Positions 16,518 to 25,196 of a DNA stretch of 64,000 bases are shown piece after piece (position 1 is the stretch's first letter; each line of letters starts with the position of its first letter). The notes beneath the pieces are model-generated. The model was given only the letters and a program-made list of their open reading frames with translations, did no database searches and was not told where the DNA came from. Where the stretch lies: assembly GCF_026967795.1 (NCBI RefSeq), contig NZ_JAPVBH010000003.1, forward strand, positions 496,001 through 560,000. The letters are read 5' to 3'. Source of the DNA: Modestobacter sp. VKM Ac-2986. Its GTDB lineage: Bacteria > Actinomycetota > Actinomycetes > Mycobacteriales > Geodermatophilaceae. Position numbers and translations under genes: made by a program.

Positions 16518-17099
16518 TCAGCCGGGGAAGACCTCCTGCTGGGAGAACAGCAGGTCGCCGTCCTCGGCGTCCGGCTCCGCACCGGGGGCGACCTGCTGGC
16601 CGACCACCAGCACCGAGCGGGCGGCCGAGCGCAGCCCCGGCACCTCACCGAGGGAGTCCCAGCCGGCGGTGCGGGCTAGCGCGGCGAGCGCCTGGCCCAG
16701 CTCGGACTCCCCCGCGGCCACCAGCACGGAGGCCTCGTCGGTGACCCGCAGGTCGTGCCGCTGCAGCACCGACACGTCGGTGGTGCCCGAGGTGTCCGGC
16801 ACCACCGCGGCCACGGGGACGTCGGGCAGGACGTCGGCGTCCTCCGCCTCGTCCTCGGCGTAGGTGTGCAGGACGCCGAACGGGAAGTCGTTGCCGGTCA
16901 GGTCGAACTGGGCGTCGGCGTAGGCCAGCACCGCCGGCAGCAGCCGGTCGTTGGCGGCGAGCACCTCGGGCACGCCGTCCTCGCCGGTCACCGCCGACAC
17001 CGTGGCGGCGTGCGCGGTCACCGCCGCGGCCAGGTCGGCCGCGGCGGCGCGCAGCCGCTCGGCGTCGGCGGGGGTCCACTGGGTGAAGTCGTCAGCCAC
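16518..17099 (-). CDS. conserved hypothetical acidic protein
   Basis: 193 residues starting VADDFTQWTPADAERL at GTG 17099. TACGGT lies exactly 6 nt upstream, so the transcript is probably leaderless. The protein is acidic, has no transmembrane segment or cysteine, and shows an all-alpha first third, an FPFGVLHTY centre and a beta-rich end with LLVVGQQ-type residues. I do not recognise the family. The longer frame reaching 18530 is the shadow of the alcohol dehydrogenase. The 3' end lies 8 nt from the convergent CoA-transferase gene. Confidence 0.75.
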   Translation of the reverse strand: MADDFTQWTPADAERLRAAAADLAAAVTAHAATVSAVTGEDGVPEVLAANDRLLPAVLAYADAQFDLTGNDFPFGVLHTYAEDEAEDADVLPDVPVAAVVPDTSGTTDVSVLQRHDLRVTDEASVLVAAGESELGQALAALARTAGWDSLGEVPGLRSAARSVLVVGQQVAPGAEPDAEDGDLLFSQQEVFPG

Positions 17100-17128
17100 G
17101 CCGCGACCGTACGACGTGCCCCGCGGCG

Positions 17129-18235
17129 TCAGTCCTGCGGCATGGTGATCACCGGCTTGACGACCTCGCCGCTGTACGAGGCCTCCATCGCCTCGCCGAT
17201 CCGGTCCAGCGGGAACCGCTCCACCAGTCGGTCGATCGGGAACCGGCCGGTGGCGTAGAGGGCCATCAGCGCCCCGATCAGCGGCCCGCTGCGGCCACTG
17301 CCGCCCAGGGTGCCCACGATCGACTTGCCCCACAGCGTGCTCATGTGGTCGGCGGTGAACTCCGCGCCGGCCGGCGCACCGCCGATCAGGATGGCCTTGC
17401 CGCGCATCCCGACCGAGTCGATGGCCTGGCGGACCACCGGCAGGATGCCGGTGCACTCCAGCGCGAAGTCGGCCGGTCCGCCGCAGATGTCGGCGACCGC
17501 CTGCACCGGGTCGGTGTCGCCGGCGTTCACCACCTCGGTGGCGCCCAGCTCCCGGGCCAGCTGCAGCCGGGACTCGTGCCGGTCGACGGCGATGATGGTG
17601 GTGGCCGCGGAGTTGCGGGCGGCCATGACCGCGGCCAGCCCCACGGTGCCGGCCCCGTAGACCACCAGCGAGGCGCCGGGCAGCGGGCGCGCGGTGTTGA
17701 GGACCGCACCGGCGCCGGTGGCCAGGCCACAGGCCAGCGGGCCCATCAGGTCGACCGGCAGCCCCTCGGGGACCGGCACCAGCGAGGTCGCCGTGACCAG
17801 CGAGTGGGTGGCGAAGGAGGACTGCCCGAAGAACGCCCCGGCCAGCGGGTCGCCACCCGTCGTGCGCACGCCGGAGGTGCCGATCGGCCGGGAGCCGCTG
17901 AAGGCCAGCCGCCCCAGGTCCAGGCAGTACCGCGGCTCGCCGTCCAGGCAGTTGCGGCAGCGCCCGCACCAGGGCCAGCCCATGACGACGGCCTGCCCCT
18001 CGCGGACCTCCGTGACCCCGTCGCCGACGGCGACGACCGTCCCGGCACCCTCGTGGCCGAGCACGCCGGGCAGCGGGAACGGCATGTTGCCCTCCCGGGC
18101 CAGCCCGTCGGTGTGGCAGAACCCGGTGGCGGTGACCTGCACCAGCACCTCGCCCGGGGCGGGGTCGTCGACCTCGACGTCCCGGAGGACGAACGGTGCG
18201 TCCGGCTGCTCGACGACGGCGGCGGTTGCTCTCAT
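17129..18235 (-). CDS. zinc-dependent alcohol dehydrogenase, aryl/S-(hydroxymethyl) type (MDR superfamily)
   Basis: 368 residues. The catalytic zinc ligands are FCHTD (Cys39), GHEGAG (His about 61) and a later Cys in LACGL. Structural zinc cysteines appear as CGRCRNCLDGEPRYC. The Rossmann motif is YGAGTVGLAA. The order and spacing match class III-like and aryl-alcohol dehydrogenases (XylB/AreB group), which oxidise primary alcohols with NAD. The exact alcohol is unknown. It has a single-gene appearance. Confidence 0.9.
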   Translation of the reverse strand: MRATAAVVEQPDAPFVLRDVEVDDPAPGEVLVQVTATGFCHTDGLAREGNMPFPLPGVLGHEGAGTVVAVGDGVTEVREGQAVVMGWPWCGRCRNCLDGEPRYCLDLGRLAFSGSRPIGTSGVRTTGGDPLAGAFFGQSSFATHSLVTATSLVPVPEGLPVDLMGPLACGLATGAGAVLNTARPLPGASLVVYGAGTVGLAAVMAARNSAATTIIAVDRHESRLQLARELGATEVVNAGDTDPVQAVADICGGPADFALECTGILPVVRQAIDSVGMRGKAILIGGAPAGAEFTADHMSTLWGKSIVGTLGGSGRSGPLIGALMALYATGRFPIDRLVERFPLDRIGEAMEASYSGEVVKPVITMPQD

Positions 18236-18360
18236 CTGCGCTCCCCACGCCGGGCCGGCCGACGACGGCCGCGCCGGCGCCCCCGCGGACCGTCACGCCG
18301 CGGGCGACAGTGCCCGCGGCGTGCCCGCAGTGTGCCCGCGACCGCAGTGCACAGCACGGG

Positions 18361-18376
18361 CGCGACATGTGTCGCG
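18361..18376. other. short dyad CGCGACA-TG-TGTCGCG
   Basis: Perfect 7-bp arms with two bases between them, just beyond the stop of the SDR gene and 126 nt upstream of the alcohol dehydrogenase start. Could be an operator or the stem of a weak terminator. The remainder of the gap holds a diverged GTGCCCGCGGC/GTGCCCGCAGT repeat but no gene. Confidence 0.35.
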
Positions 18377-18378
18377 GC

Positions 18379-19437
18379 TCAGCGCAGCGGCGGGATGACC
18401 TTCCGGTCGGCCAGCCGGCCGAAGAGCTCGACGAACCGGTCCTCGGTGTCCAGGCAGTCGGCGAACCCGGCCTGGCGCAGCTTGATCGTGGAGCTGACGT
18501 TGTCGAAGCCGGAGGTGAAGATGAACTCACCGAACTCCCAGCCGACCAGGTCCTGGAACGGGGTGGGCACCAGGTCGTGCCGGGTGGCCAGCCGCTCCCA
18601 CACGTCGCGGCGCCCGGCCATCGCCTCGGGCAGCGGCACCGGCTGGGGCTCGGCGTGCTCCATGCCGAACGCCCGGGCGAACGCCGGGAACAGGTGCCGC
18701 CAGCGCACCTGGTCGCCGTTGGTCACGTTGTAGACCTCGCCGTCGGCGGCGGGCGTCGCACCGGCCCACACGGTCGCCCGGGCCAGCAGCTCGGCGTCGG
18801 TCACCTGGTAGAGCGCGTCGTAGGCGGCCAGGCTGCCGGGGAAGCGCAGCGGCTGGCCCAGCTCGCGGCTGATCGCGGCGTAGACGGCGAGGACCATGAG
18901 CAGGTTCATCGGGTTGCCGACCGCGTAGCCGATGACCCCCTCTGGCCGCAGCACCGTGAGCCGGAACCCGCGCTCGGCGGCGACCTCGCGGAGCAGGTCC
19001 TCCTGGTCGTAGTAGAAGTTCGGCTGGACGATCCGCGGGTCGCTCTCCTTGGCCGGGGTGTTGAAGAAGCCCATGTGCGCGCCGTAGGCCTTGCCGCCCT
19101 GGTACAGGGTCACGTGCTCCAGCGGCGCCCCGGCCGCGGCCAGCCCGTCGAGGGTGTGCCGCAGCATCCCGACGTTGACCTCCGACAGCTCCGCCGCGGT
19201 GGGCCGCTCGGCGTAGGCGCCGAACACCAGGTGCGTGGTGTCCCGCGCCCCGGCCAGACCCTCCCGCGTGGCGTCGGCGTCCCGGAGGTCGACCGCCAGG
19301 TGCTCCCAACCGGCCTCCCGCGGCGCCCGCCGGCTGACCCCGCGCACCCGCCGTCCGGCGGTGACGTACTCGGTGGCCGCGGCGGAGCCGATGACCCCGC
19401 CCGCGCCGGTGACCAGCACGCTGCCCTGCTCGCTCAT
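18379..19437 (-). CDS. NAD(P)-dependent SDR, PRISE/iridoid-synthase-like
   Basis: 352 residues from ATG 19437 (MSEQGSVLVTGAGGVIG); the frame before it has no support. GAGGVIG is the Rossmann motif. LVFGAY, YQGGKAYG and the PNFYYDQEDLL segment (active-site Tyr) are typical of the atypical SDR group that includes progesterone 5-beta-reductase and iridoid synthase. Such enzymes reduce activated C=C bonds with NADPH. Bacterial members have mostly unknown substrates. Divergent from the DUF3616 gene with about 106 bp between. Confidence 0.85.
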   Translation of the reverse strand: MSEQGSVLVTGAGGVIGSAAATEYVTAGRRVRGVSRRAPREAGWEHLAVDLRDADATREGLAGARDTTHLVFGAYAERPTAAELSEVNVGMLRHTLDGLAAAGAPLEHVTLYQGGKAYGAHMGFFNTPAKESDPRIVQPNFYYDQEDLLREVAAERGFRLTVLRPEGVIGYAVGNPMNLLMVLAVYAAISRELGQPLRFPGSLAAYDALYQVTDAELLARATVWAGATPAADGEVYNVTNGDQVRWRHLFPAFARAFGMEHAEPQPVPLPEAMAGRRDVWERLATRHDLVPTPFQDLVGWEFGEFIFTSGFDNVSSTIKLRQAGFADCLDTEDRFVELFGRLADRKVIPPLR

Positions 19438-19543
19438 CCCGCTGTGCTCCCTCGTGTCGACTGCTCCCCCGACCAGTGCCCGGGAGCGCGGGGTCGAACC
19501 GGAAGGCGACGTCGAACCGGAGGGGTCGTGCCAGGCTGGCGGC

Positions 19544-20602
19544 GTGGGCATCGAACGCACGGTCCGGCTCTCCTTCTCCGCCGACGCCCGCGCCGCGGGG
19601 ACGCACACCAACCTCTCCGCCGTCCGCAGCGACGGCCCGGTGCTCTGGGTCGCCGGTGACGAGACGGCCACGGTCGAGCGGCTGGTCGCCGACGACGCCG
19701 GCGACTACGCCGGGCAGACCACCTTCCGGCTCGCCGACCTTGTCGACCTGCCCGGCGAGGACGACGACGAGGAGGCCGACGTCGAGGGCCTGGCCCGGCA
19801 CGGGGACTTCCTGTGGGCGGTCGGCTCGCACAGCCTGCGGCGCAAGCGGATCAAGGACGCCCACGAGGGCGACAAGGCGCTCCGCCGGCTCGCGAAGGTC
19901 TCCGGCCAGGCCAACCGCCAGGTGCTGGTGCGCCTCCCGGTGGCCACCGTCGACGGACTGCCCACGCCGGTGCGGGAGCTGACCGTCGACGGCGTGGCGC
20001 ACCGGGCGGCGGTGTTCGGTGCGCACGGCGACGACCTGCGCGACCTGCTCGCCGACGACGAGCACCTGGCGCCGTTCCTGCCGATCCCCGGCAAGGACAA
20101 CGGCCTGGACGTCGAGGGCATCGCGGTGGCCGGCGACCGGGTGTTCCTCGGGCTGCGCGGTCCGGTGCTGCGCGGCTGGGCCGTCGTGCTCGAGCTGCGC
20201 CCGGAGGTCCACCCCGACCACCCCGGCCGGCTCCGGCTGCAGCCGTTCCCCGACGGCCGCGGGTACCGGAAGCACGTGCTGCGGATGGCCGGGCTGGGCG
20301 TGCGCGACCTGTGCCCGCACGGGGACGACCTGCTGGTGCTGGCCGGCCCGACCATGGACCTCGACGGCCCGGTGCGGGTGTACCGCTGGCACGACGCGCT
20401 CACCGTGGAGGTCCCGCAGGTCGTGCGCGGCGAGGCGCTCACCCGTGAGCTGGAGCTGCCGTTCGGCGACGGCGACGACCACGCCGAGGGCATCGGCCTG
20501 GTCGGCGAGGACCGGCTCCTGGTCGTCTACGACAGCCCGGCACCGGCCCGGCTGCACGAGCACGGGGTGGACGCCGACGTCGTCCGGCTGCCCGCGCGCT
20601 GA
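19544..20602 (+). CDS. DUF3616 beta-propeller-like protein
   Basis: 352 residues from GTG 19544. CAGGCT lies exactly 6 nt upstream, so a leaderless mRNA is likely and I reject the longer frame. Repeated blade-like elements (LWVAGDETATVERL, DVEGLARHGDFLWAVGSHS, DVEGIAVAGDRVFLGLRGP, HAEGIGLVGEDRLLVVYDS) show a beta-propeller built from E-G-[IL] repeats, as in DUF3616. No signal peptide, so cytosolic. Function of the family is unknown. Confidence 0.82.
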   Translation: MGIERTVRLSFSADARAAGTHTNLSAVRSDGPVLWVAGDETATVERLVADDAGDYAGQTTFRLADLVDLPGEDDDEEADVEGLARHGDFLWAVGSHSLRRKRIKDAHEGDKALRRLAKVSGQANRQVLVRLPVATVDGLPTPVRELTVDGVAHRAAVFGAHGDDLRDLLADDEHLAPFLPIPGKDNGLDVEGIAVAGDRVFLGLRGPVLRGWAVVLELRPEVHPDHPGRLRLQPFPDGRGYRKHVLRMAGLGVRDLCPHGDDLLVLAGPTMDLDGPVRVYRWHDALTVEVPQVVRGEALTRELELPFGDGDDHAEGIGLVGEDRLLVVYDSPAPARLHEHGVDADVVRLPAR

Positions 20603-20609
20603 GCCCGGC

Positions 20610-21452
20610 TCAGCCGCCCAGCGCCGCGAGCGTGGCCCGCACCTCCGCAGCGGTGACCGGCTCGACCGGCAGCTGGGACAGCAGCGCCGGCACCTCCTCC
20701 GGGAGCAGCCCCTCGGCCAGCAGCACGTCGAGCAGCCGGTCGGCCTGGGCGAGCGGCACCGGCAGGGTGAGCCCGGAGCCCCGCACGGCGGCCTCGGCCA
20801 GGAACAGCGCGCCGGCAAGCTCGTCGGCCGCCGCACCGGTGGGCGCCGGCACCGGGGCCGCGGCCCGGGTGACCGCCTCGGCCGCGCGCACCAGCGACAG
20901 CGGCAGCCCCTCGGCCTCCACCTCCACCAGCGGCACCGCACCGATCGCGGCCAGCACGAGGTGCTCGGCGTCGATCCGCAGCGGCGCCTCCCACTCCCCC
21001 ACCCGCACGACCTCGACCAGGTCCGCACCGTCCTCGCCCAGCTCGTCCAGCAGCTCGGCCCACTCGGCGGTCCGGGTGGCGCGGGACCGTTCGGCGGCCT
21101 GCACGCAGGTGTCGAGCACGAACGGCTCGACCAGCTCCCGGTCGAACCGCTCGGCGTGCAGGACGCCGTCGGCGCCGAGGGCGTTGAGCGCGTCCTGGAA
21201 GCTGCCGGGGCGGGCGTCGCCGAGCTCGAGCCGGCCGTCCTCCTCACCGCCGAGCGGCTGGCCGTTGGCCGCCCGGGCACCCAGGGTCGAGCCGCTGGGC
21301 ACCACCCGGCCGCGCACCCGCTGGAAGTGCGGGTGGTCCGAGAGCCCCACCGCCCAGGCGCACGCCTCGGCGATCAGGGCCGGGGTGCGTTCGCGGAGCA
21401 CCTCCCGGCACAGCAGCGCCATGGGGTCCGGGCCGAAGTCGCTGTCGATCAC
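20610..21452 (-). CDS. conserved hypothetical protein
   Basis: 280 residues from GTG 21452 (CATGGT six nt upstream and GGAGGG right before it). The sequence starts MIDSDFGPDPMALLCREVL and is acidic and helix-rich. It contains an alanine/proline linker near 195-205, a helical repeat-like end with LLSQLPVEPVTAAEV and no transmembrane segment. I do not recognise it. It faces the DUF3616 gene tail to tail with 7 nt between. Confidence 0.75.
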   Translation of the reverse strand: MIDSDFGPDPMALLCREVLRERTPALIAEACAWAVGLSDHPHFQRVRGRVVPSGSTLGARAANGQPLGGEEDGRLELGDARPGSFQDALNALGADGVLHAERFDRELVEPFVLDTCVQAAERSRATRTAEWAELLDELGEDGADLVEVVRVGEWEAPLRIDAEHLVLAAIGAVPLVEVEAEGLPLSLVRAAEAVTRAAAPVPAPTGAAADELAGALFLAEAAVRGSGLTLPVPLAQADRLLDVLLAEGLLPEEVPALLSQLPVEPVTAAEVRATLAALGG

Positions 21453-21586
21453 CCCTCCACCATGCCCCGCCGGGGCGGCGTCCCACCAGCAGGACCCGGC
21501 TGTGCCCCGGCTGAGGGGCGGATGTGCGCGCGCGGGCCTAGCGTGAGCCGGGACAGCCGGACCCGCAGCGAGCCCTGGAGCAGTCC

Positions 21587-23317
21587 ATGCGCGTCGACCA
21601 GCACCGTCGTCCCCGCCCCCTGCGCCGTCCGCTGGCGGTCGCCGCCGCCGCGGCAGCCGCGGCGCTGCTGCTGCCGGCCAGCGCGGTCTCCGCGACGCCG
21701 CCGCACCGCCCTCCGGTCGCCGTCCCCGACCTCGTCGCCTCCCCCTCGGTGCCCGTCCGCGGCCTGGACCTCGACGCGCTGACCATCCCGGAGCTGCAGC
21801 AGCGGATGGACGCCGGGCAGCTCAGCGCCGTCGACCTGACCCGGGCCTACCTGGCCCGCATCGACACGCTCAACCCCGACCTGGGCGCGGTGCTCAGCGT
21901 CAACCCGCACGCCCTGGACGACGCCGCGGCCAGCGACGCGGCACGGCAGCGGCAGCAGACGCGGGGCCCGCTCGAGGGCATCCCGGTGCTGCTCAAGGAC
22001 AACGTGGACACCGAGGCGATGCCCACCACCGCCGGCTCGCGGGCGCTGCTGGGCAGCGAGCCCGACGACGCGACGATCACCCGGCGGCTCCGGGAGGCCG
22101 GGGCGGTCGTGCTCGGCAAGGCCAACCTGTCCGAGTGGGCGAATTTCCGCGGTGCCGCCTCCACCAGCGGCTGGAGCGGCGTGGGCGAACAGACGGCCAA
22201 CCCCTACGTGCTCGACCGCAACCCGTGCGGCTCTTCCTCCGGCTCGGCGGCCGGGGTGGCGGCCTCGCTGGCCCAGGTCGCGATCGGCACCGAGACCGAC
22301 GGCTCGATCGTCTGCCCCGCCGGCGCCAACGGCGTCGTCGGGCTCAAGCCCACGCTGGGCCTGGTCAGCCGCACCGGCATCGTGCCGATCTCCGCCGAGC
22401 AGGACACCGCAGGGCCCATGGCCCGGCACGCCGTGGACGCCGCGCTCGTGCTGGAGGTGCTGGCCGGCACCGACGACGCCGACGCCGCCACCGCCGAGAT
22501 CCCCGCCGACCTGGGCACCGACTTCGCCGACCTGGACCTCGACGCGCTGCAGGGCGCCCGGATCGGCGTCTGGACGCTCACCCCGGAGCAGTCCGCGGCC
22601 GTCGACGACCAGACCGAGGCCGTCTTCGCCGCCGCCGTGAAGGCGGTGGAGGCCGCGGGCGCGACCGCGGTGCCGGTGCAGCTGGCGTACCAGGACGAGA
22701 TCGGCGCCGGTGAGACCCCGGCCCTGCTCGCGGAGTTCAAGCGCGACCTGAACGCCTACCTCGCCGCCACCCCCGGCGACCACCCCGCCGACCTGGCCGG
22801 GCTGATCGAGTTCAACGCCCAGGACCCGGTGGAGCTGGCCTACTTCGGCCAGGAGCTCCTCGAGCAGGCCCAGGCGGCCACCGTGCCCGCCGACGACCCG
22901 GCGGTGCGCGAGACCCGCGACCGGATCCGGCAGCTGGCCCGCGCCTCCATCGACGAGGTGCTCGCCCAGGGCGCCGGCCCCGAGGACGACCTGGCCGCGA
23001 TCGTCGGGCTGACCAACACCCCGGCCTGGCAGACCCGCTACGAGTACCTGGACGGGCAGGCCGACGCCTTCGTCTACAGCACCTCCGGCCCGGCCGCGGT
23101 GGCCGGCTACCCGAACGTGTCGGTGCCCGCCGGGTTCTCCGGCCCGCGGGAGACGCTGCCGGTCGGCGTCTCGTTCTTCGGCGGCCGCTGGACCGACGCG
23201 GCCCTGCTCGACATCGCCGCGGACTTCGAGGAGCAGGCGGCGGCCCGCGAGGCACCGGGCTTCCTCCCCACGGTGGGCGCCGACCCGCAGCCGGACAACC
23301 CCGAGCCGGGCACCTGA
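21587..23317 (+). CDS. secreted amidase (amidase signature family)
   Basis: 576 residues. The first 35 form a signal peptide (basic start, alanine/leucine core, ASAVSA cleavage site). The amidase signature is complete: lysine in VLLKDNVDT, cis-serine in NPCGSSSGSAAG, and nucleophilic serine in IGTETDGSIVCPA. The loop GLKPTLGLVSRTGI also matches. The family hydrolyses amides, including amino-acid and aryl amides. The closest in form are the exported fungal/actinobacterial members and the substrate is open. A hairpin terminator follows at once. Confidence 0.92.
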   Translation: MRVDQHRRPRPLRRPLAVAAAAAAAALLLPASAVSATPPHRPPVAVPDLVASPSVPVRGLDLDALTIPELQQRMDAGQLSAVDLTRAYLARIDTLNPDLGAVLSVNPHALDDAAASDAARQRQQTRGPLEGIPVLLKDNVDTEAMPTTAGSRALLGSEPDDATITRRLREAGAVVLGKANLSEWANFRGAASTSGWSGVGEQTANPYVLDRNPCGSSSGSAAGVAASLAQVAIGTETDGSIVCPAGANGVVGLKPTLGLVSRTGIVPISAEQDTAGPMARHAVDAALVLEVLAGTDDADAATAEIPADLGTDFADLDLDALQGARIGVWTLTPEQSAAVDDQTEAVFAAAVKAVEAAGATAVPVQLAYQDEIGAGETPALLAEFKRDLNAYLAATPGDHPADLAGLIEFNAQDPVELAYFGQELLEQAQAATVPADDPAVRETRDRIRQLARASIDEVLAQGAGPEDDLAAIVGLTNTPAWQTRYEYLDGQADAFVYSTSGPAAVAGYPNVSVPAGFSGPRETLPVGVSFFGGRWTDAALLDIAADFEEQAAAREAPGFLPTVGADPQPDNPEPGT

Positions 23318-23323
23318 GCAGGA

Positions 23324-23363
23324 CCGCTGCCCCACCAGGCGTCTTCGCCGGGTGGGGCAGCGG
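23324..23363. terminator. bidirectional hairpin terminator
   Basis: 13-bp arms CCGCTGCCCCACC and GGTGGGGCAGCGG, capped by an inner GGCG-TCTT-CGCC stem. It lies between the convergent amidase stop (23317) and mannitol dehydrogenase stop (23366). Confidence 0.85.
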
Positions 23364-23365
23364 CG

Positions 23366-24844
23366 TCAGACCAGCGTCCCCCGGACCACGGCCTGCACGG
23401 TGGCCCTGGCCCCCTGGTCGGTGAGCGAGACCAGCGCCCGCCGGTAGGGGCCGGTGAAGCGCTCGTCGTCCACCAGGTCGCCGAACAACTCACGCAGGCG
23501 GAGGAAGGCCAGCGGGTCGCCGTCCTGCGAGCGTGCCGCGGCCCGGAGCGCGTCGGCGCGCGGATCGGTCATCTCCAGCTCCCGTCCGGAGTCGTCGGTG
23601 CCGGCGGCCCAGCGCGCCCAGGCCGCGACGACGACCGCGGCGTGGGTGACGTCACGGCCGGCGGCCAGGGCGTCCCGGACGACCGGCAGCAGGAACCGGG
23701 GGATGCGCTCGGAGCTGTCGACGCACAACCGCGCCAGCGTGTCCCGCACGTAGGGGTTGGAGAACCGGCCGAGCAGGTCGGCGCGGTACTGCGCGAGGTC
23801 GATGCCCGGCACCGGCGGCAGGGAGGGCGTGGCCTCGTCCGTCATGTACCCGACCAGGAAGGCCCGCAGGAACGGGTCCTGACAGGCGTCGTGCATGAAC
23901 GTGTACCCGGCCAGGAGCCCCAGGTAGCCCAGGCACTGGTGGCTGGCGTTGAGCAGCCGCAGCTTCATCAGCTCGTAGGGCTCGACGTCGGCGACGACCT
24001 GCACACCAGCATCCTCCAACGGCGGGCGGCCGAGGCTGAAGTCGTCCTGTAGCACCCACTGCGTGTACGTCTCGGCGATCACCGGCCAGCCGTCCTCGAC
24101 GGCGAACCGGCGGCTGACCTCCTCGCGCTGGACATCGGTGGTGCCCGGGGTGATCCGGTCGACCATCGAGTTCGGGAACCGGACGGTGGCCTGCACCCAG
24201 TCGCCCAGCTCCGGGTCGCGCAGCCGCGCGAAGGCGGTGAAGCTGTCGGCGGCGACGTCGCCGTTACCGGGCATGTTGTCGCAGGACACGACGGTGAACG
24301 GCGGGACGCCGCGCTGCCGGCGGCGGGCCAGCGCCTCGACCACCAGCCCGAACACCGTGCGCGGGACGGCGCCGGGGCCGGCGTCGGCGACCACACCGGG
24401 CTCGGTGGTGTCGAAGGCGCCGATCCCGGTGGTGTTGTAGCCGCCCTCGGTGACGGTCAGGGAGACGATCCGCACCTGGGGGTCGGCCATCTTCTCCAGC
24501 ACGGCCTCCGGGTCGTCCGGCGCCAGCAGGTACTCGACCATCGAGCCGATCACCCGGGCCTCCAGGAAGCCGTCCGGATGGGCGAGCACCAGCGTGTAGA
24601 GGCCGTCCTGGGCGGTGAGGACGTCGCGCATCCGTGCGTCCGAGGGCAGCACGCCGACGCCGCAGATGCCCCACTCGAGCGCCTGCCCCTGGTTCATCAG
24701 CCGGTCCAGGTACATCGCCTGGTGCGAGCGGTGGAACCCGCCGACGCCCAGGTGCACGATGCCGGTGCGCACCGCGCTGCGGTCGTAGCCGGGGGTGGAG
24801 ACCTCCGGCCCGAGGTCGTGCAGGGTCGTCGCGTCCAGCTGCAT
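23366..24844 (-). CDS. mannitol 2-dehydrogenase / fructuronate reductase family polyol dehydrogenase
   Basis: 492 residues from ATG 24844 (MQLDATTLHDLG). N-terminal Rossmann domain with IVHLGVGGFHRSHQA; SCDNMPGNG and RFPNSMVDRITPGT follow; the catalytic K-x5-N-x2-H motif is KLRLLNASH. The C-terminal helical domain is complete. This is the long-chain polyol-specific dehydrogenase family, NAD-dependent, acting on mannitol, arabinitol or fructuronate in the cytosol. Length and motifs agree with mannitol 2-dehydrogenase, but the sugar is not certain. The frame continues upstream into pseudogene DNA that is not part of the gene. Confidence 0.92.
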   Translation of the reverse strand: MQLDATTLHDLGPEVSTPGYDRSAVRTGIVHLGVGGFHRSHQAMYLDRLMNQGQALEWGICGVGVLPSDARMRDVLTAQDGLYTLVLAHPDGFLEARVIGSMVEYLLAPDDPEAVLEKMADPQVRIVSLTVTEGGYNTTGIGAFDTTEPGVVADAGPGAVPRTVFGLVVEALARRRQRGVPPFTVVSCDNMPGNGDVAADSFTAFARLRDPELGDWVQATVRFPNSMVDRITPGTTDVQREEVSRRFAVEDGWPVIAETYTQWVLQDDFSLGRPPLEDAGVQVVADVEPYELMKLRLLNASHQCLGYLGLLAGYTFMHDACQDPFLRAFLVGYMTDEATPSLPPVPGIDLAQYRADLLGRFSNPYVRDTLARLCVDSSERIPRFLLPVVRDALAAGRDVTHAAVVVAAWARWAAGTDDSGRELEMTDPRADALRAAARSQDGDPLAFLRLRELFGDLVDDERFTGPYRRALVSLTDQGARATVQAVVRGTLV

Positions 24845-24887
24845 CCCGACCCCGTCCCCGCGGCCACCGGGGCGCAAACCCGTACCC

Positions 24888-25107
24888 GTCAGGCCAGGAG
24901 GGCCTGGCGGAGCTCGGCGGCGTCGGTGCGCACCTGGGACAACACCGGTGCGACGTCGCGCTCGCGCAGCTGGCCCGCTCGATCGGCAGCTCCTCGTGGC
25001 CGGGGTCAACGACCCGGGCGGCGACCTCGAAGGCCGAGCGCAGCAGCGCCACGCCCAGCTTCGCCAGCGGGCCCAGGCACAGTGCGTCCTGCGGGCGCTC
25101 GGCGAGG
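24888..25107 (-). pseudogene. decayed partial copy of the HDOD gene
   Basis: About 220 bp that match the HDOD gene at 26281-27117 at most positions. 24888-25050 corresponds to its 3' end (about 26279-26451) and 25050-25107 to its middle (about 26655-26708). A 204-bp deletion joins them exactly at GCAGCAGCGC, which occurs at both 26442 and 26646 of the intact gene. A second 10-bp loss occurs in CAGCTGGCC and breaks the frame. Beyond 25107 the similarity ends; the rest of the gap to 25196 holds no recognisable gene. Confidence 0.85.
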
Positions 25108-25196
25108 TGACCGCCGACGAGCTGGCCCTGGACCCCGACACCACCCGCTGACCGCGCGGGTGCACCGGCGTCCGGCGACCGGCCGTCAGCTCCGGC

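Noticed and set aside
25108-25151. Short plus-strand end ELALDPDTTR followed by TGA as the tail of another gene
   Set aside because: Only about 15 residues are left, with no start or similarity I can name. It may be a scrap of the decayed region, so it is not listed as a feature.
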